DNA from: Sesamum alatum
Lineage: Eukaryota > Streptophyta > Magnoliopsida > Lamiales > Pedaliaceae
Length of the DNA: 64,000 bases
Direction of reading: 5' to 3'
Assembly: GCA_034509735.1 (NCBI GenBank)
Contig: JACGWO010000013.1
Coordinates: 16,822,136-16,886,135 of the forward strand
Shown: piece by piece, positions 46,105 through 59,137 of the stretch
Layout: every line of letters begins with the position of its first letter
Position numbering within the stretch: position 1 is the first letter of the stretch
Translations under genes and position numbers: made by a program
The notes under the pieces: model-generated
What the model was told of the DNA's origin: nothing
Databases searched by the model: none
The model's input: the letters and a program-made list of their open reading frames with translations, nothing else

Positions 46105-46285
46105 GAAAAGTTTAACTTTTAAAAACATCTTATAATAAATCCAAAAACATTCTTATTTTGAGATCTATAAGCTCTTTTAAAAAAAATTGCCAAATGATTT
46201 ATGACATTTTAAAAAGCTCTCAAACATCTTACAAGATGTTTTGAAGAGATTTTAAAGCTTAGCCAAACACTCTCCTAAATCAGAG
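46105..46285. mobile_element. hAT-like MITE, partial
   Basis: It ends GCTTAGCCAAACAC and contains 'catcttacaagatgttt', matching the family at 28681-28867. The left end lies in the gap. Confidence 0.5.
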
Positions 46286-47729
46286 ACGATTTGCCATATT
46301 ATTGCTTATCTTCCCACTTATATAATTAATATGAGGATAAAAATGTGTTCAATCTCATTTCTCGGTTTTTTTGAAATTATAAAATTTAGTATCAGAAATG
46401 AAAATAGAGGGATTGCATAAACTTAATTTTTTTATTATTTCCATCTATAATTTCTCTTTAAAATGATTCGAGAACTGAGAGTCTGTTCTTCCTAAAGTCA
46501 AAATTTAGATAATTTAAAATTATAATGTTACTACTCACCTTGTTGTCGTTCTTTATTTTTGATATCTATCTTTATGAAAAAAATCACGAACATATTTTTA
46601 ACAAACTAGAACCAAAGACAAAAATAAATAACAAAAATAATTATAATTTTAATAAAAATAAGTCACTCATAAATAATATAGTAGTCCATGCGCTAAAAAA
46701 TTATTCTTTAAAAAAATAAATTAAAAAAATGACTTTTATATTTAAATTTTTCAAACATAATTATAATTCATAACATAATTATTAAATAAGAATAATGGCG
46801 TGGAAGAAAACTGCAGGTGATTTCAGTTTAACAGTCCCAAAAGTATAGGGTGATTTTGCAAATATTCGTTCCATACTTTTTGAATAACCAACATTAGTCT
46901 CATACTTACAAAAACATTGCAAAGTTAGTTCCGGCATAGCAATATTAGTCCCACATGATATTTAGCAAATTGTCCTTCAAATATTACAAAAATTAGTCCA
47001 AAGTTTGTCCCAAATGTTGTAAAGTTAGTCCAAAAGTTACAATTTTACGGGTGTTTGTATATATTGAAAACAACATTTCTAAAAGTGTGGACTAATTATT
47101 GCCATTTTAAGAAAATATGGACTAATATGGCAAACCACCATATACTTTTGACCAAATTTGTAATTTTCTCCAAATAATCCACTTGAATTGAGAACTTTTA
47201 CATTAAAATGACACTATTTATATAAATATTAATATTCAAATACTCTTTTACAATTCTATCAGTAAAACTCGGTAACAAATTAAGAAATATATCTTTCTTA
47301 AGAAATGTTTTTATTACAATAAATAATTTAGTCTAAAATAGTAAATAAATAATTTTTTAAAATAAAACTTTTTCTCACCTCGTTTCCTACTCTTCCTCGT
47401 TTCTTCCTTGCCTGAACCCTAGCCCCCTTTTCTTCTCATCGATCGAAGCTTTCATGGTCCCTTATCGATCCCGGTGAAGCCCAAGTTTTTTTCAATAAAA
47501 TTCATCGTCTCTCGGAGACTTGCTGAGTTTTCTCCTTGTAATTAAATCATTAATCCAATCAACGACTCTCTTTAAACTATAATTGAAATTTCTCTCCAGT
47601 AGATCACAATTAGAAATTTTTTAACTGAAAGGAACTTCAATTGAGAGAGTTCTTGTATTTCTGAGCAGCTTTTTCAGGATTAACTTTTTTTTTTTTTTTT
47701 GTTATTTGGGAATGAATTGTTTCAAATAT
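46286..47729. other. Left flank of MULE-1 copy C
   Basis: About 46333-47729 aligns in direct orientation with 31296-32569, the flank of copy A. It lacks the hairpin MITE of copy A and has a different insertion at about 46800-47190. No gene recognised. The stretch 47380-47520 is relatively C-rich and could be an untranslated leader. Confidence 0.5.
46800..47190. mobile_element. MITE-like insertion specific to copy C flank
   Basis: Repeated 'ttagtccaaa' and 'actaatattgcaaa' phrases occur in both orientations. The sequence is absent from the otherwise matching flank of copy A, where 'attaaataaataatcc' is uninterrupted. A short AATAAT repeat borders it. Ends are approximate. Confidence 0.5.
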
Positions 47730-48095
47730 GGCAAAAAATTGCAAAATTGGTCATGTTAAGTTATGGGGGGACAGTATAGTGCCCCCGTAAGTTAGGGCTG
47801 TGCAATTTTAAATCCCTCTAAGTATAAATTATGTAGCAATTTTGGTGTCCTTCCGACGCATAGCTTCACACAAATTAAATACGGTGCGAAAATTCCGGAA
47901 GAGACTTAGGGTTCCGGCAGCCACCTGTACTTTTTTTTAACAGTTGGCAATCCAAATGTGATGCTGACAAGCAATGGCAGGAATATAAGTGCCATCCTCC
48001 CGCTTTCATCTTCCAATATAAGTAAATAAATAAATTTCTTCTCTCCTCACTCTAGTAGAAATCGGCCTGAAGCGTGAAGAACAGAAAGCTGAAAA

Positions 48096-48533
48096 ATGTC
48101 TTCAATAGCATCGGGGTAATTATTCCATTGCAATAAACTGCTATTGTGGTATTAGGGTTCCATTAAAACATTTTTGAACCAATGACAGTCCTGGAAGAAG
48201 GTTTATTCCTACCAAAATTATAAGGTAAGAAATCTCCAATTTTGCAGATTTAAGTATTTTTGAAAAAATTAATTTTTACTTAGTTTTTGTGTTATTTGTT
48301 CCAAGACTGGAGGTGCAGATTTTTTACGTGGGAGAAACCCCTTTCTATGTATGCTAGAGCTATGTGTGTCATACCTGGGATGCCACGCGCAAGCTCCAAG
48401 GAAATGGAGACTGAAGCAAAAATGTTGACGAAGAAAACATAACTTTTTTTGCAAGCTTTGCTTGGTAGCATCATGGGTTCTGTTCTTCGCGATCTTGGAT
48501 AGGTGGAGGGAGATGGTGGCTGCTCCTTAGACT
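48096..48533 (+). pseudogene. GRF-type zinc-finger-like protein, MULE-1 copy C
   Basis: The start codon ATG is present at 48096, unlike copies A and D. The exon 1 to intron boundary (TATAAG|GTAAG) and the exon 2 text (CVIPGMP) are kept. A G-run gains one base near 48113 and shifts the frame to a stop after seven codons. Confidence 0.6.
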
Positions 48534-48969
48534 TGATATATTATTTTCTTTTAGTGTAGGAATGGCAAGTTAGTTAATGCAAAGCTTTGTACCCTGTATT
48601 CGTACTTTTGTTAATGTTAATGCCAAGTTTTCAGTTTGTTAAATGTTAATGTCCAGTGTCAGTTTTGTTAACCTTCATTGTGGCTTACATTATGCGATTA
48701 AGAGATTATTTTAATATTATGTAATTACTTACACAACCATTAACATTAACATAATTTCATTGTTGCATTAATAAAAAATGAAACACAATATACCAAAAGA
48801 AACATTAGCATTCATTTCATCAATATCCAAATATTTACATGGCTTGAATATCACAAGTCATAGAGCAGACAACAAATGCATTATGCGTTCAGTGTTTGGA
48901 GTAGACAAAAATGAATCCATCTAAAGTCACAAACCATTTCAATCCCTCCATCAATTAAACAAAAGTACA

Positions 48970-49965
48970 CTAGACAAATGGTGCATTCCTCCCATCTTTC
49001 TTCATAGATTTTCCACCCTTATCCTTGGTTTGAGATAGAGCTTCATACAGCTTTAACAGATGTAACATACTTTCTTGACATCCTTCTCCAAAAAAAGTGC
49101 AGCTTGATACAACAGATTGAGACTTTTTCATTAAAGTGGTTATTTTGGATATACTTATTGTCTCCCCACTCCATCTTGGTGATGCTATGATATTATTAAC
49201 CTTTGATGATGGTGGCTGAGGCGGTGGTGGTTGAGGATAGTATTTTGTATTGGGTGAAGGAGCCCAAAAACTACTTGTCATTGAGGTGTACAAGTCTTGT
49301 ATGATGGCATCCATGGTTGCTTGTGTGCAGGTGGTTTAAGGGAAAAGGGGGGTAGTTTGAAGCTTTTGGCTTGAAAGATGTCGGTTTCATGGATTGAGGT
49401 ACCTGTAATCAAAATGAAGTTTAGATGAATAAAATGAATTGGATTAAGTTGTATTACTAATTTTTAAGTGCAAATTACTTACTGATGATGCAGTCTCTTG
49501 GCTTAGATTAGGCAGTGCATTTACAGGTGGATCATTGGGTTTGACGTACTTGCACTTCCTAAACAATCAAAGTACCAGCATTAATTTATCATATATTCAG
49601 AAGAAATATTTGCCAAAGTAATTCATCATTACTCACTCCAGATTTATTTGTTAAATGATTTGTTTTGGTGCATTTGTTTTACCTATTCTGTTTTTGATGC
49701 ATTTGGTACCTATGAAATGAAAACTTTATTAATAAGAATACAGAAAAAATAATGAAATGAAATTTTATAATTGACTTCAACCTTATGTTTTGCTTGCATG
49801 AGACTCTTAGAGATGTGATTTCTTGTGACTTGGCTGAATGCAATCAACAAATTCTGAGTCTGTTTGCTCTTCAATGGACATCTTCTAGCTTTGTGTTCTG
49901 TTCACCACATTTGTTGCACTTGACTGTCGCCTACACCCTTTTAATGTTTTGTTGCTTGAATTTCT

Positions 49966-49996
<31 letters not shown>

Positions 49997-50578
49997 TCTC
50001 TTTCTCTCTTTGTTTCAGCAACCACCTCATCAGGCTCCCTCCTCCTGGATTTAGGTGGTCTACCAGCCCCTACCAAAATTAGATGGCAATGGAGGGATTG
50101 CCATTTGTCTCAATCCATTCATGTCAGCCAAACAACTGTCATACCGCAGCTTATACACACTTCTATAGTGCCACTGAGTAGCATTCATGCACATATTCAA
50201 CGTGGCCACAAGAATCTGGATATGTTCTTCTCAATTCAAATTTCATAGTCTTGTAGCATGGAAATACTGTACATCTGGACTGCCCTCTATGGATTTTAGT
50301 GCACTTCTCTTTGCTCTATATGCTGATCCCGTAACACATTTTGATTCTCAAATCTTGGATTGCATCAATTTCTGAAGCCCATGACATTTCTCTATTGATC
50401 TCTCCTAAATTTTTTTAATATATCTACTAGCAATCACTTCGATTTCATATTTTTCACATTGTATGGTAGTTCCCTCTCACAAGTGTGTTTGGAATTATAC
50501 TGTCTTATTCGAAAAGTGCACTCATCATATCCTCCATTGGCAATTATTCTTTACCACACTTAGCATAGACTCTATCAC
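48970..50578 (-). pseudogene. MURA-like C-terminal half, MULE-1 copy C
   Basis: The last exon (49314-48970) is open from MDAIIQDLYTSMTSS through a Pro-rich stretch to KSMKKDGRNAPFV and the stop. The Arg/Pro-rich region lies near 50076-50020, with a CT microsatellite at 49966-50010. The DNA-binding region ends at the LINE junction. Confidence 0.7.
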
Positions 50579-50639
50579 TGACAAACAGACAAACACTCAC
50601 AGACGGCAAGCCAGATTCTGGATTTAGGGGCTGCGTATT

Positions 50640-53600
50640 TCCATAGCCTGTTGACTGAGGGCGACGCACCCGAGGCTGCTCCTCGACTAGACAGTGTGCC
50701 GCGCCTTGTCTCGGCTGAACAGGGAGCACTATTGCACCGCCAGGCAGACTTAGAGAGGTTCTCGTGTGGTCTTTGGACCGCGATCCGAGCAGCCACGGCT
50801 GGGCCCGATAGCTTCAAACGCTTGTTTCTACCAAACATCCTGAGGAGATTATTAAAGGAGACGTCGTGGCAGCAGTTGAGGACTTTCTCAACGGTACGCC
50901 GCTACCGGTAAGCTTCAGGAGCCACTTCAATTGTACATTAATCCCTAAAGTTAAGAATTCGACTCAATTGAGCCAGTTCCACCCCATCAGCTTGTGTAAC
51001 ACGTCGAACGAGATTCTCACGAAGATCCTTAATGATAGACTCAAGGAGATCCTGCCCCAGATTATCGTTCCTAATAAGAACAGATTTATTCTGGTCGCCA
51101 AATTGGGGACAATTATACTTTTAGCGCAAGACATTATGCACTTAATCTCTGCTCACGTTCGGAGTGGAATGTGGCCCTCAAACTTGATATGGCCAAGGCT
51201 TACAACAGGGTTGATTGGAATTTCTTGGAGGTGGTGCTACTGAAACTCGGCTTCCCCGTCCCGTGGTGCTCCTCGTCCAGAATTGTGTTAGAAATTGTTG
51301 GTTCTCTGTCCTCATTAACGGGTTCTTTCAATCAACACAAGGCTTCGGCAGGGCGACCCACTCTCTCCCACTTTGTTTTGTGTTGGTAGCCGAATTCTTA
51401 TATAGGAGGCTGAAACACGGTGACAGGCTCTAATGGGTCGATAGCTTTCAAGGGGTGGCCTTGGGGTCACACATTTGGCATATGACGACATCCTCATTTT
51501 TACCAATTCTAAAGAGGAAGGCCTAGCTACTCTAAAGGCCCTCCTTCAGGATTCCGAATGGGTTTCGGGGCAACGTATTAACATCTTCAAAAGCTCTTCC
51601 ATTGTTTCGCCGAGGACTCCACTTCTGATCAAATGCCGCATCAAAAGAATGTTGGGATTTGTGCTCAAGCCTTCCCTTTCACATACCTTGGCCGCCCCAT
51701 CTACGTCAGGCGTAGCAAGATTGAGTACTTTCAGCAATTGATTGAGTCTATTGCCTCTAAGATTGGTGGTGGGAAAAAGAAGCTCTTATCTTATGGGGGT
51801 CGGCTTGACATGATAAAGTCGGTCTCCTCTCTAAGCATATTCATTCTAGTCGCGGTGGTGCAGTTGCCACAAGGGGTGCTCGAGCGAATAGAAAGGATGT
51901 TGAATAAGCTTTTATGGGGTTCCGCGGTACGGTAAATGACTCTATTGGTCTTCCTGAAAACGGATCTGCAGCCCGATAGACGAGGGGGGGCTTGGGGTGC
52001 GGCACCTCTTGGAAGTGGTGGAGGCTTTTTCTATGAAGATGTGGTGGCGTTTCAGAACATCTCACTCTCTGTGGGCAGCCTCCATGGCCTCAAAATATTG
52101 CACGCGCACGTGCCCGGCGTTGTCCAAGTGCCGTTCGAACGGGTCCCCTCAATGGCGTCGCCTCCAAGGGGCTCGCATTGTTGCTGGGGAAACATATTTT
52201 CTGATCTCTTGGGCGTGGGGATCTCTGTGTGTTTAGCATGATACCAGGTTAGGGGATGCTACGTTGGCCTCGTTGGTTCAAACCGACGTTCTTCACCGAC
52301 GAACGGGTTAGTTATTACTGGACAGCGGGACATTAGGATTAGCTTGGCTGCAGCGTGTCCTTCTGTCGGACTTGGCTCATCGCATTGCTAAGCTGCCCAC
52401 TGATCTTTACGCTTGACAGAGCCAGCTGAAACCCCCATCCTACGGGCCTTTTTTCTCTCAAGTCCGTTTGGGAGGTTGGTCGATCTCCTAGCATCAGAAG
52501 GCCCCTCTTGACAGATTTATTGGCACCCTACCATCTCTCCCTCAATGCTATATTCATGTGGAGGTTGCTCCATCATGTTCTCCCTGTGGACGACCGACTA
52601 CGGGAGAAGGGATTGTCCATCGTCTCCAAATGCCAGTGTTGCAATAACAGTGAGTCCATTCCACATGTCTTTGTGCTCAGTGCAAAGGTGCACGAGGTGT
52701 AGGACTACTTTGGCATCTTATTCAACGGCAACCCCCCTTGCACCGAGTATATCTCTATGATGCTCCACTATTGGCGTCTACGATGCTCCACTATTGGCAT
52801 ATGTCCTCTCCTTTACGCACAGTGAGGGGCACATTCGGCTTTTGATCCCGATCTTGGTTCTTTGGTTTACATGGAGATTGTGTAATGCAGCAAAATTCGA
52901 GGATTGTCCCTACTCTTCCAGGCGCATTATCAGACAGATTAGTGCCTACCTCAGTTTGCTTTATCGGGCGGATGGAATTAACGCCTCTCTTGTGGAAAGT
53001 GGATCTCGATGTGGCATCTCGAATGGGTTTCGCTTTCCGTAGGCCGCCACCGAGTCTCCCTATGGCCGTTCATTGGACGCGGCTCCATGAAGGGGTGGTG
53101 GAAGTTGAACTGTGATGGGGCTTCGAAAGGAAACCCGGGCTGTTTTGGGGCTTGGGGCCTCCTCCGTGACTCACAGGGCCGAATGGTTTTGGGGTTCCAT
53201 GATTTCTTGGGCATATAGACGAATACTTATGCTGAACTTTATGTTGTTGCTAGGGGCATCCAACTCGCGTGGATAGGGGTTGTGATCACCTTTGGGTGGA
53301 GATGGACGCAATGCCGGTGCTCAACATTATTCGAAGAGACCGGGGGGATTGGCGCCTCCAAGCTCTACTCACTGCATCCGGCGTCTTAGACGAGAGATGA
53401 TGGTCGTCTTCTTCCCACATCTACCGAGAGTGTAATCAGCCTGCTGATCACCTTGCGAACATGGCGTGCCTACTTCAGTCGTCGCTGATACCTCACTGGA
53501 GCTCAAGGCATGTTGGGTTCCCTGGTGCTACTAGACAACCTCCTGCCAAATCAGCCTGCTGATCACCTTGCGAACATGGCGTGCCTGCTTCAGTCGTCTC

Positions 53601-53690
53601 TGATCCTCACTGGAGCTCAAGGCATCTTGGGTTCCCTGGTGCTACTAGACAACCTCCTGCCGAATTTTCGTTTCTAGTCGCTTAAGGTTT
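50640..53690 (+). pseudogene. LINE ORF2 remnant (RT, zf-RVT, RNase H), right arm
   Basis: Reverse-transcriptase blocks: LPVSFRSHFNCTLIPKVKN, then ILTKILNDRLKEILPQIIVP and LDMAKAYNRVDWNFLEVVLL (about 50900-51240). The polymerase motif reads AYDDIL near 51479, so Ala is missing from the expected Tyr-Ala-Asp-Asp. FTYLGRPIYVRRSKIEYFQQ follows near 51680. A zf-RVT-like region spans about 52470-52760 (NAIFMWRLLHHVLPVDDR). An RNase H domain starts CDGASKGNPGCFGAWG near 53112. Frames are broken by small indels throughout. Confidence 0.82.
53434..53663 (+). repeat. 115-bp tandem duplication in the LINE RNase H end
   Basis: The unit starting AATCAGCCTGCTGATCACC at 53434 starts again at 53549 and runs to the CTGCC near 53661. 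The same duplication is present, inverted, at about 39248-39485 in the left arm. Confidence 0.85.
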
Positions 53691-53821
53691 AATTGTACAG
53701 AGAGTGATCCTCCATTTTTTTTTGTTTTCCCACAAGAGTACATGAACCTCTTGATTTTATAATAAACGGGTAGGGATCCGCCTAAACCACCCGCCATGAC
53801 ACCGACGAATTTGGTAAAAAA

Positions 53822-56105
53822 TATATATATATTTATCATGATTTTTTAACTAATAATAATATTTGACGTTTGCATACGGAAATAACAATTAATAATAGTT
53901 GTGGAACTGTGTTATTTAATTAGTATTAATCATAACTTTTACTGTCAATATCCAAATAGATCATTTCCAAGGCTTAATTGATTAGACATGAATCATGATT
54001 CCGTAACAATTATTAATTTGTAACTACAATGTAATTAGTTGGTAGTGCGACGCGGCAAGATATTTGATCTTAGTTGAAAATATTTTAGTGTGCTTATTTA
54101 CAAACAAAAAAAGATATTATTAATGATCCAAGATAACATCTTGTACTTATTTCAAATTAAAGTGGTACATGACCGGAGTCGAGGTCTATGTCCAACCACA
54201 ACCTCCGATTTAAGGGTTAAAAGTTTCCATCAGATTGAAAATGATATCAAAATATGAGCAAAGTTAAAAGTATTGGGATTGTTCCTGACCAAAATACTCA
54301 TATTGTGAAATCAATTAAGAGGTCTAAGGTACATCTAGATAGATAGGTTTCGTAAGATACCCTTATGTTGAGGGTATTTCTGAAAAGAAAGGGTATTCAC
54401 ATGAACTTTTAAAGTAATAAATGTAATACTTCATCTATTTCAAATTTAACTGATGTCTTTTTATATTATCTTGAAATAAAGGAAAAATCTTTTACAACAT
54501 TCTAACATTTAAAGCAACTGTCAGAAGCATGTGTCTTGCACGTGATTCATATTAACTCAATAAAATTATTATTTTTATAATACTAAAAATTAAATTATAA
54601 ATAAAAATATGTTAACTAAATTTAATAGGTACGTTATAAATAAAAAAATATTGATGCTACAAAGTAAAAGCGTAAATTAAAAAATAAAATATTTTTTCTC
54701 CACTTTAATTATTAATATATGTTATAAATTATATTTTTCTACTTGCAATATATGCATTCTTTTTTAGTATAAGTAAATCCCAATTCATATAAGTAAATTT
54801 CATTCATATAAGTAATTTGGGTCAAGATAATTATATACATACACAATAAAAACACAAAACACACACTCTATATGTATGTGTGTTTCTAGGATATAGTGAT
54901 TGGTTTTTTTAAAATAGAGAAGTAATGCATATAAATATTGAAGTATGTGCATCACATACTTTACGATATAAAAATATGTTAAAATAGAATATACATATTT
55001 ATTTATTTTTTTAATTATCGTTTAATATTTATTGTCAAATATTTGTTTAGTAAGGCTTTTATGTTCCCAAATAAATGTTTACTTTACCTTAATGGTCAGA
55101 TTACAGGAACAAACAATGAAATAAATTTTTGAGTTTCTCTTTCTCTTTTTACTTTTAGATATATCATCTTATTAATTAGCTCTAATTAAAATAAATCATA
55201 AAAAAGAAAATACAATAATGTATTATTAGATAAGGGCCATACTTGTCGAAAATAGTACAAGCAAAAAAAACATGAAAACCATCCTCATTAGCGTGCCCAA
55301 AGTGAGGACAGCCGAAGGATTGAGGACAACCTTTTTTAGTTAGATTTGCACTTGTTGGAAGAGCATCCTCGCAAACTTTTCACACAAACATTCTTATAAG
55401 AACTTAGCTAATATGTATATATTAATTCTGTTATGATGAAAATGTCACTACAGGAAAATAGAGTATCAGAGACGGAATTCTGAAAATGAGTTTTCTGTCT
55501 CTAAAATATAGAGCGATCGGAAAATTCACCTCATTTTGTGGCTGAAAGCCCGATCCTAAATTGGAGAGACGAAATATTATGTCTCTAATTTAGAGACATA
55601 AATTTTCGTCTCTGATTCTGTCGCAAATACCAACAAATTTTTAGAGTAATTCGTCTCTATTTCCGTAGATAATCGGTCTCTGATTCCGTGTCTAAAATTT
55701 AGCCATTACCAATTACCAATTAATGGAAAGCCCCTTTTGATCCTGAAATTGGAAGAAATATGGACATATATGGATGTAATGTGTGAATTTCTTCCATAAA
55801 TGTGACCAAAATTGAAAATGGGGTCCACTTATTGGACCAAAAATATAATTTATCCCATGTATTTTATGGAGGCGTGTGATTCATGTGAATTCTACCATTA
55901 GCAATTAACTGAAAGCCCCTTTTAGTTCTGAAATTGAAAAAAATGGATATATAAGATATAATGTATAAATTCCCCATAGCATGTGACCATGGAGTCCACT
56001 TATGAGACCAAAAATGTAATTTACCGAATTCTTGTATGGTTTGGCAGCTGGAGACAATGACAATTGCAGAAATCTAACTAGCTATAGTAAATACATTCCT
56101 TCCAT
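53822..56105. other. Right flank of MULE-1 copy D: degenerate repeats, no gene
   Basis: Mirror of 36764-39078. Divergence between the two arms is highest here, around 54050-54400, where substitutions as well as indels appear. The tandem pair (about 55730-56030) and the MITE fragment recur. Nothing coding was recognised. Confidence 0.5.
55446..55705. mobile_element. CACTA-family MITE fragment (right arm)
   Basis: It begins CACTACAGGAAAATAGAG and repeats 'cagagacg' phrases. The second CACTA end is missing, as in the left-arm copy. Confidence 0.6.
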
Positions 56106-56902
56106 ATATTTGAAAGGAAAAATTGCAAAATTGGTCCTGTAATTATAGGGGGTGGCAAAATTAGTCCCGTAAGTTCAGGGCTTGCAATATTAGTCCTCTA
56201 AGTATTCATTTCGTAATAATTTTGGTCCTTCCGACAAAAAATTCACAAATTAAGGCAGGAAAAGTTGGGGCTTAGGGTTCCGACTGCCAAGTCCGTTGGC
56301 AATCCCAACGTGGCTTATTAATCCAAACAGGCTGGAAATGCACCACGTGGAATCACGTGTCCGGTCAAATTGGGGGTTAATTTCAGTAATTACATTAAAA
56401 AAAACACAAATCTAAAAGAATCCTAAAATCGATTTTCCACCAAAACCATTCCAAATCGAAAATCAATCGAAGGGCTGAAATTGTGTGTTTTTCTGGAAAA
56501 GAGGAAAGCACGACCCCGTGCAATGCCTCTATGAGACCCTGGGCATAACCATTTTCGCCTACCTTCGTACAATAAGATTTCTAAACTTTTGAAATATCTC
56601 CATTTTCAGAGTTTTGTTTGTATTCCAAGAAAGTTTCTGAGTTTTTTTGTGATATATACATATTTTATTTGCTTTGTGAAAGTTTATGCTATATAATATG
56701 TGAACTAGTGGTCCATGGACAGAAAATGGTATGTGGTCCCAAGTTGTCTGAGTTTTTTTTTTTCTTTTTTATTGTTACTTCTTGGGAGAAATGACCCCTA
56801 CACCCTCAGACATTATGCTAACTGTTTCATTTGAATTTTTTTTTGATTTTTGTTAGTAAATGTTAACTGTTTTCTATATAAAAAAAAATTATTTTTTCAC
56901 AG

Positions 56903-59137
56903 ATAATAATGATGGTATGTTGTCAACTATTACATTGCATTTTTTGGAAATTTTACTGTACAAGTTCGATTATGTTGATGTGTATGAGTTGTCTATTGTT
57001 GAACTGAATAGAATGTTTGAGCAGGTTGGGCTTTTGGGCAATAGGACATATTACACAAACATGGGAGATGTGTATTACAGGGTGAGTAGTGATCAGGCCT
57101 TGTTTGATATTTGTGGTGGACAACCCTCTGAAGATGAAATTAATATATATGTTGAAATTGATGGCAATGTAATGGGTGGTGAAGATGGGGGATTAAATGA
57201 GACAATTGAATCTGAGGACTTTGCTGATAGTGATTTTGACATGAATACTGAGGATGATCAACCTAAAATCACTAAGGAGGGTAGTGATGATGTGAGTCTG
57301 GAAAAAAAAAATAGAAAGAGAAGTGGATGAGATGAATATGAAAGAGGCCACACATAAAAATGAAGAGGGTGAAAAGATAGCAATGAAGATGGTGAAGAAG
57401 ATATTGTTGGGAGTGATGATGAGTTTGAAATCCATAAAGGGTCTGATGAAGAGGAGTTGGCCGAGAGAAAAACATATGTCTTCAATCCTGTAGAACAGTA
57501 TGATCCTACATTTGAATTACATATGATCTTCAGCACTAAAGTTGAGTTAAGGAATGTAATGCATAGCCATGCAATAAAAACAAGAAGACATTTGAGAATA
57601 ACAAAAAATGATAAAATTCTATGCTAAGTGTGGTAAGGATAATTGCCAATGGAGGATACATGCACACAAGGTAATGATGAGTGCACTTTTCAAATAACAG
57701 AGTATAATTCCAAACACACTTGTGAGAGGGACTACTATGTGAAAAACATGAAATCGAAGTAGCTTGCAAGTAGATATATTCAAAAATTTAGGAGTGATGA
57801 ATAGAGAAATGTCATGGGCTTCAGAATTGATGCAATCCAAGATATGAGAATAAATGTGTCACGGGATCAGGCATACAGAGCGAAGAGAAATGCACTAAAT
57901 CCATAGAGGGTAATCCAGATGTACAATATTCCATGATGCAAGATTATGCCTTTAAATTGAGAAGAAGTTATCCAGATTCTGATGGCCACATTGAATATAT
58001 GCATGAACGCTACTTAGTGGCCACATATAGAAGTTTGTATAAGCCTACGGTTATGCCAGTTGTTAGCAGACATGAATGTGTTGAGACAAATGGCACCCCT
58101 CCATTGCCATCTAATTTTGGTAGGGGGGGCTGGTAGACCACCTAAATCCAGGAGGAGGGAGCCTGATGAGGTGGTGCTGAAACAAAAAAAGAGAGAAAAA
58201 ACCAAGCAACAAAACAGATTAAAAAGGGTGTAGGCGACAGTCAAGTGCAACAAATGTGGTGAAGAGAAACACAATACTAGAAGATGTCCATTAAAGAAGC
58301 TAACAGACTCAGAATTTGTTGATGGATTCAACCAAGTCACATGAAATCACATCTCTAGAGTCTCATGCAAGCAAAAAACAGAAGGTTGAAGTCAATTATA
58401 AATTTCATTCCATTATTTTTCTGTATTCTTATTAATGAAAGTTTCATTTCACAGGTAACAAATGCATCAAAACAAATTATTTGACAAACAAATCTGGAGT
58501 GAGTAATGATGAATTACTTTGGCAATATTTCTTCTGATTATATGATAATTAATGTTGGTACTTGACTGTTTAGGAAGTGCAGGTACGTCAACCCAATGAT
58601 CCACCTGTAAATGCACTGCCTAATCTAAGCCAAGGGACTACGTCAACAGTAAGTAATTTGCACTAAAAAATTAATAATACAACTCATTTATTCATCTAAC
58701 TTCATTTTGATTACAGGTACCTCAATCCATGAAACCAACAACTTTCAAGCCACCAAGCTTCAAATTGCCCACTTTAAACCACCTGCACACAAGCAACCAT
58801 GGATGCCATCATACAAGACTTGTACACCTCAATCACAAAGTAGTTTTCGGCCCCCTTCACCTAATAAAAATACTATCCTCAACCACCACCTCCTTAGCCG
58901 CCATCATCAAAGGTTCATAATATCAGAGCATCACTAAGATGGAGTTGGAGATAACAAGTATATCCAAAACAACTACTTGATGAAAAGTCTCAACCTGTTG
59001 TATCAAGCTGCACTTTTTTGGAGAAAGATGGCAAGAAGTATGTTACATTGTCAAGATTGCATGAAGCTTTATCTCAAACCAATGATAAGGGTGAAAAATC
59101 TAAGAAGAAAGATGGGAGGAATGCACCATTTGTCTAG
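56903..59137 (+). pseudogene. MURA-like transposase without catalytic core, MULE-1 copy D
   Basis: An exon follows a CACAG acceptor at 56902. Domain order: a PB1-like N terminus (KFDYVDVYELSIVELNRMFE, then INIYVE, about 56960-57155); an acidic linker; a Mutator DNA-binding region (CGKDNCQWRIHAHK near 57630, then ERDYYVKNMK); and DYAFKLRRSYPDSD at 57940. The next residues already belong to the C terminus (LVATYRSLYKPTVMPVVSR). The whole DDE and SWIM part, several hundred residues, is therefore gone. A GR/P-rich tail, a CCHC knuckle (CNKCGEEKHNTRRC, 58246-58287) and a Lys-rich end to the stop at 59135 follow. Frames change near 57330, 57375, 57700-57930 and 58130. It may still bind DNA but cannot cut it. 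Confidence 0.82.

Larger units (their letters stand above)
47730..50578. mobile_element. MULE-1 copy C, truncated
   Basis: It starts GGCAAAAAATTGC directly after TTTCAAATAT (47720-47729) and runs to the LINE junction at about 50578. Same orientation as copy A and the same flanking sequence, so it is a duplicate of the same insertion, not a new one. It carries the GRF-like gene (plus) and the C-terminal MURA half (minus). Confidence 0.87.
50579..53821 (+). mobile_element. 5'-truncated LINE, right arm
   Basis: It begins 'ctgacaaacagacaaacac' at the truncated end of MULE-1 copy C and ends with TAATAAACGGGTAGGGATCC and GGTAAAAAA. Only the ORF2 part from just before the reverse transcriptase remains. 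A weak 'tctatca' and 'tttatca' pair at the two ends could be a target duplication, but MULE sequence does not resume after the 3' end, so the junction is not a simple insertion. Confidence 0.85.

Noticed and set aside
45595..46128. Long minus-strand open frame across the gap
   Set aside because: It is made of N and has no real sequence.
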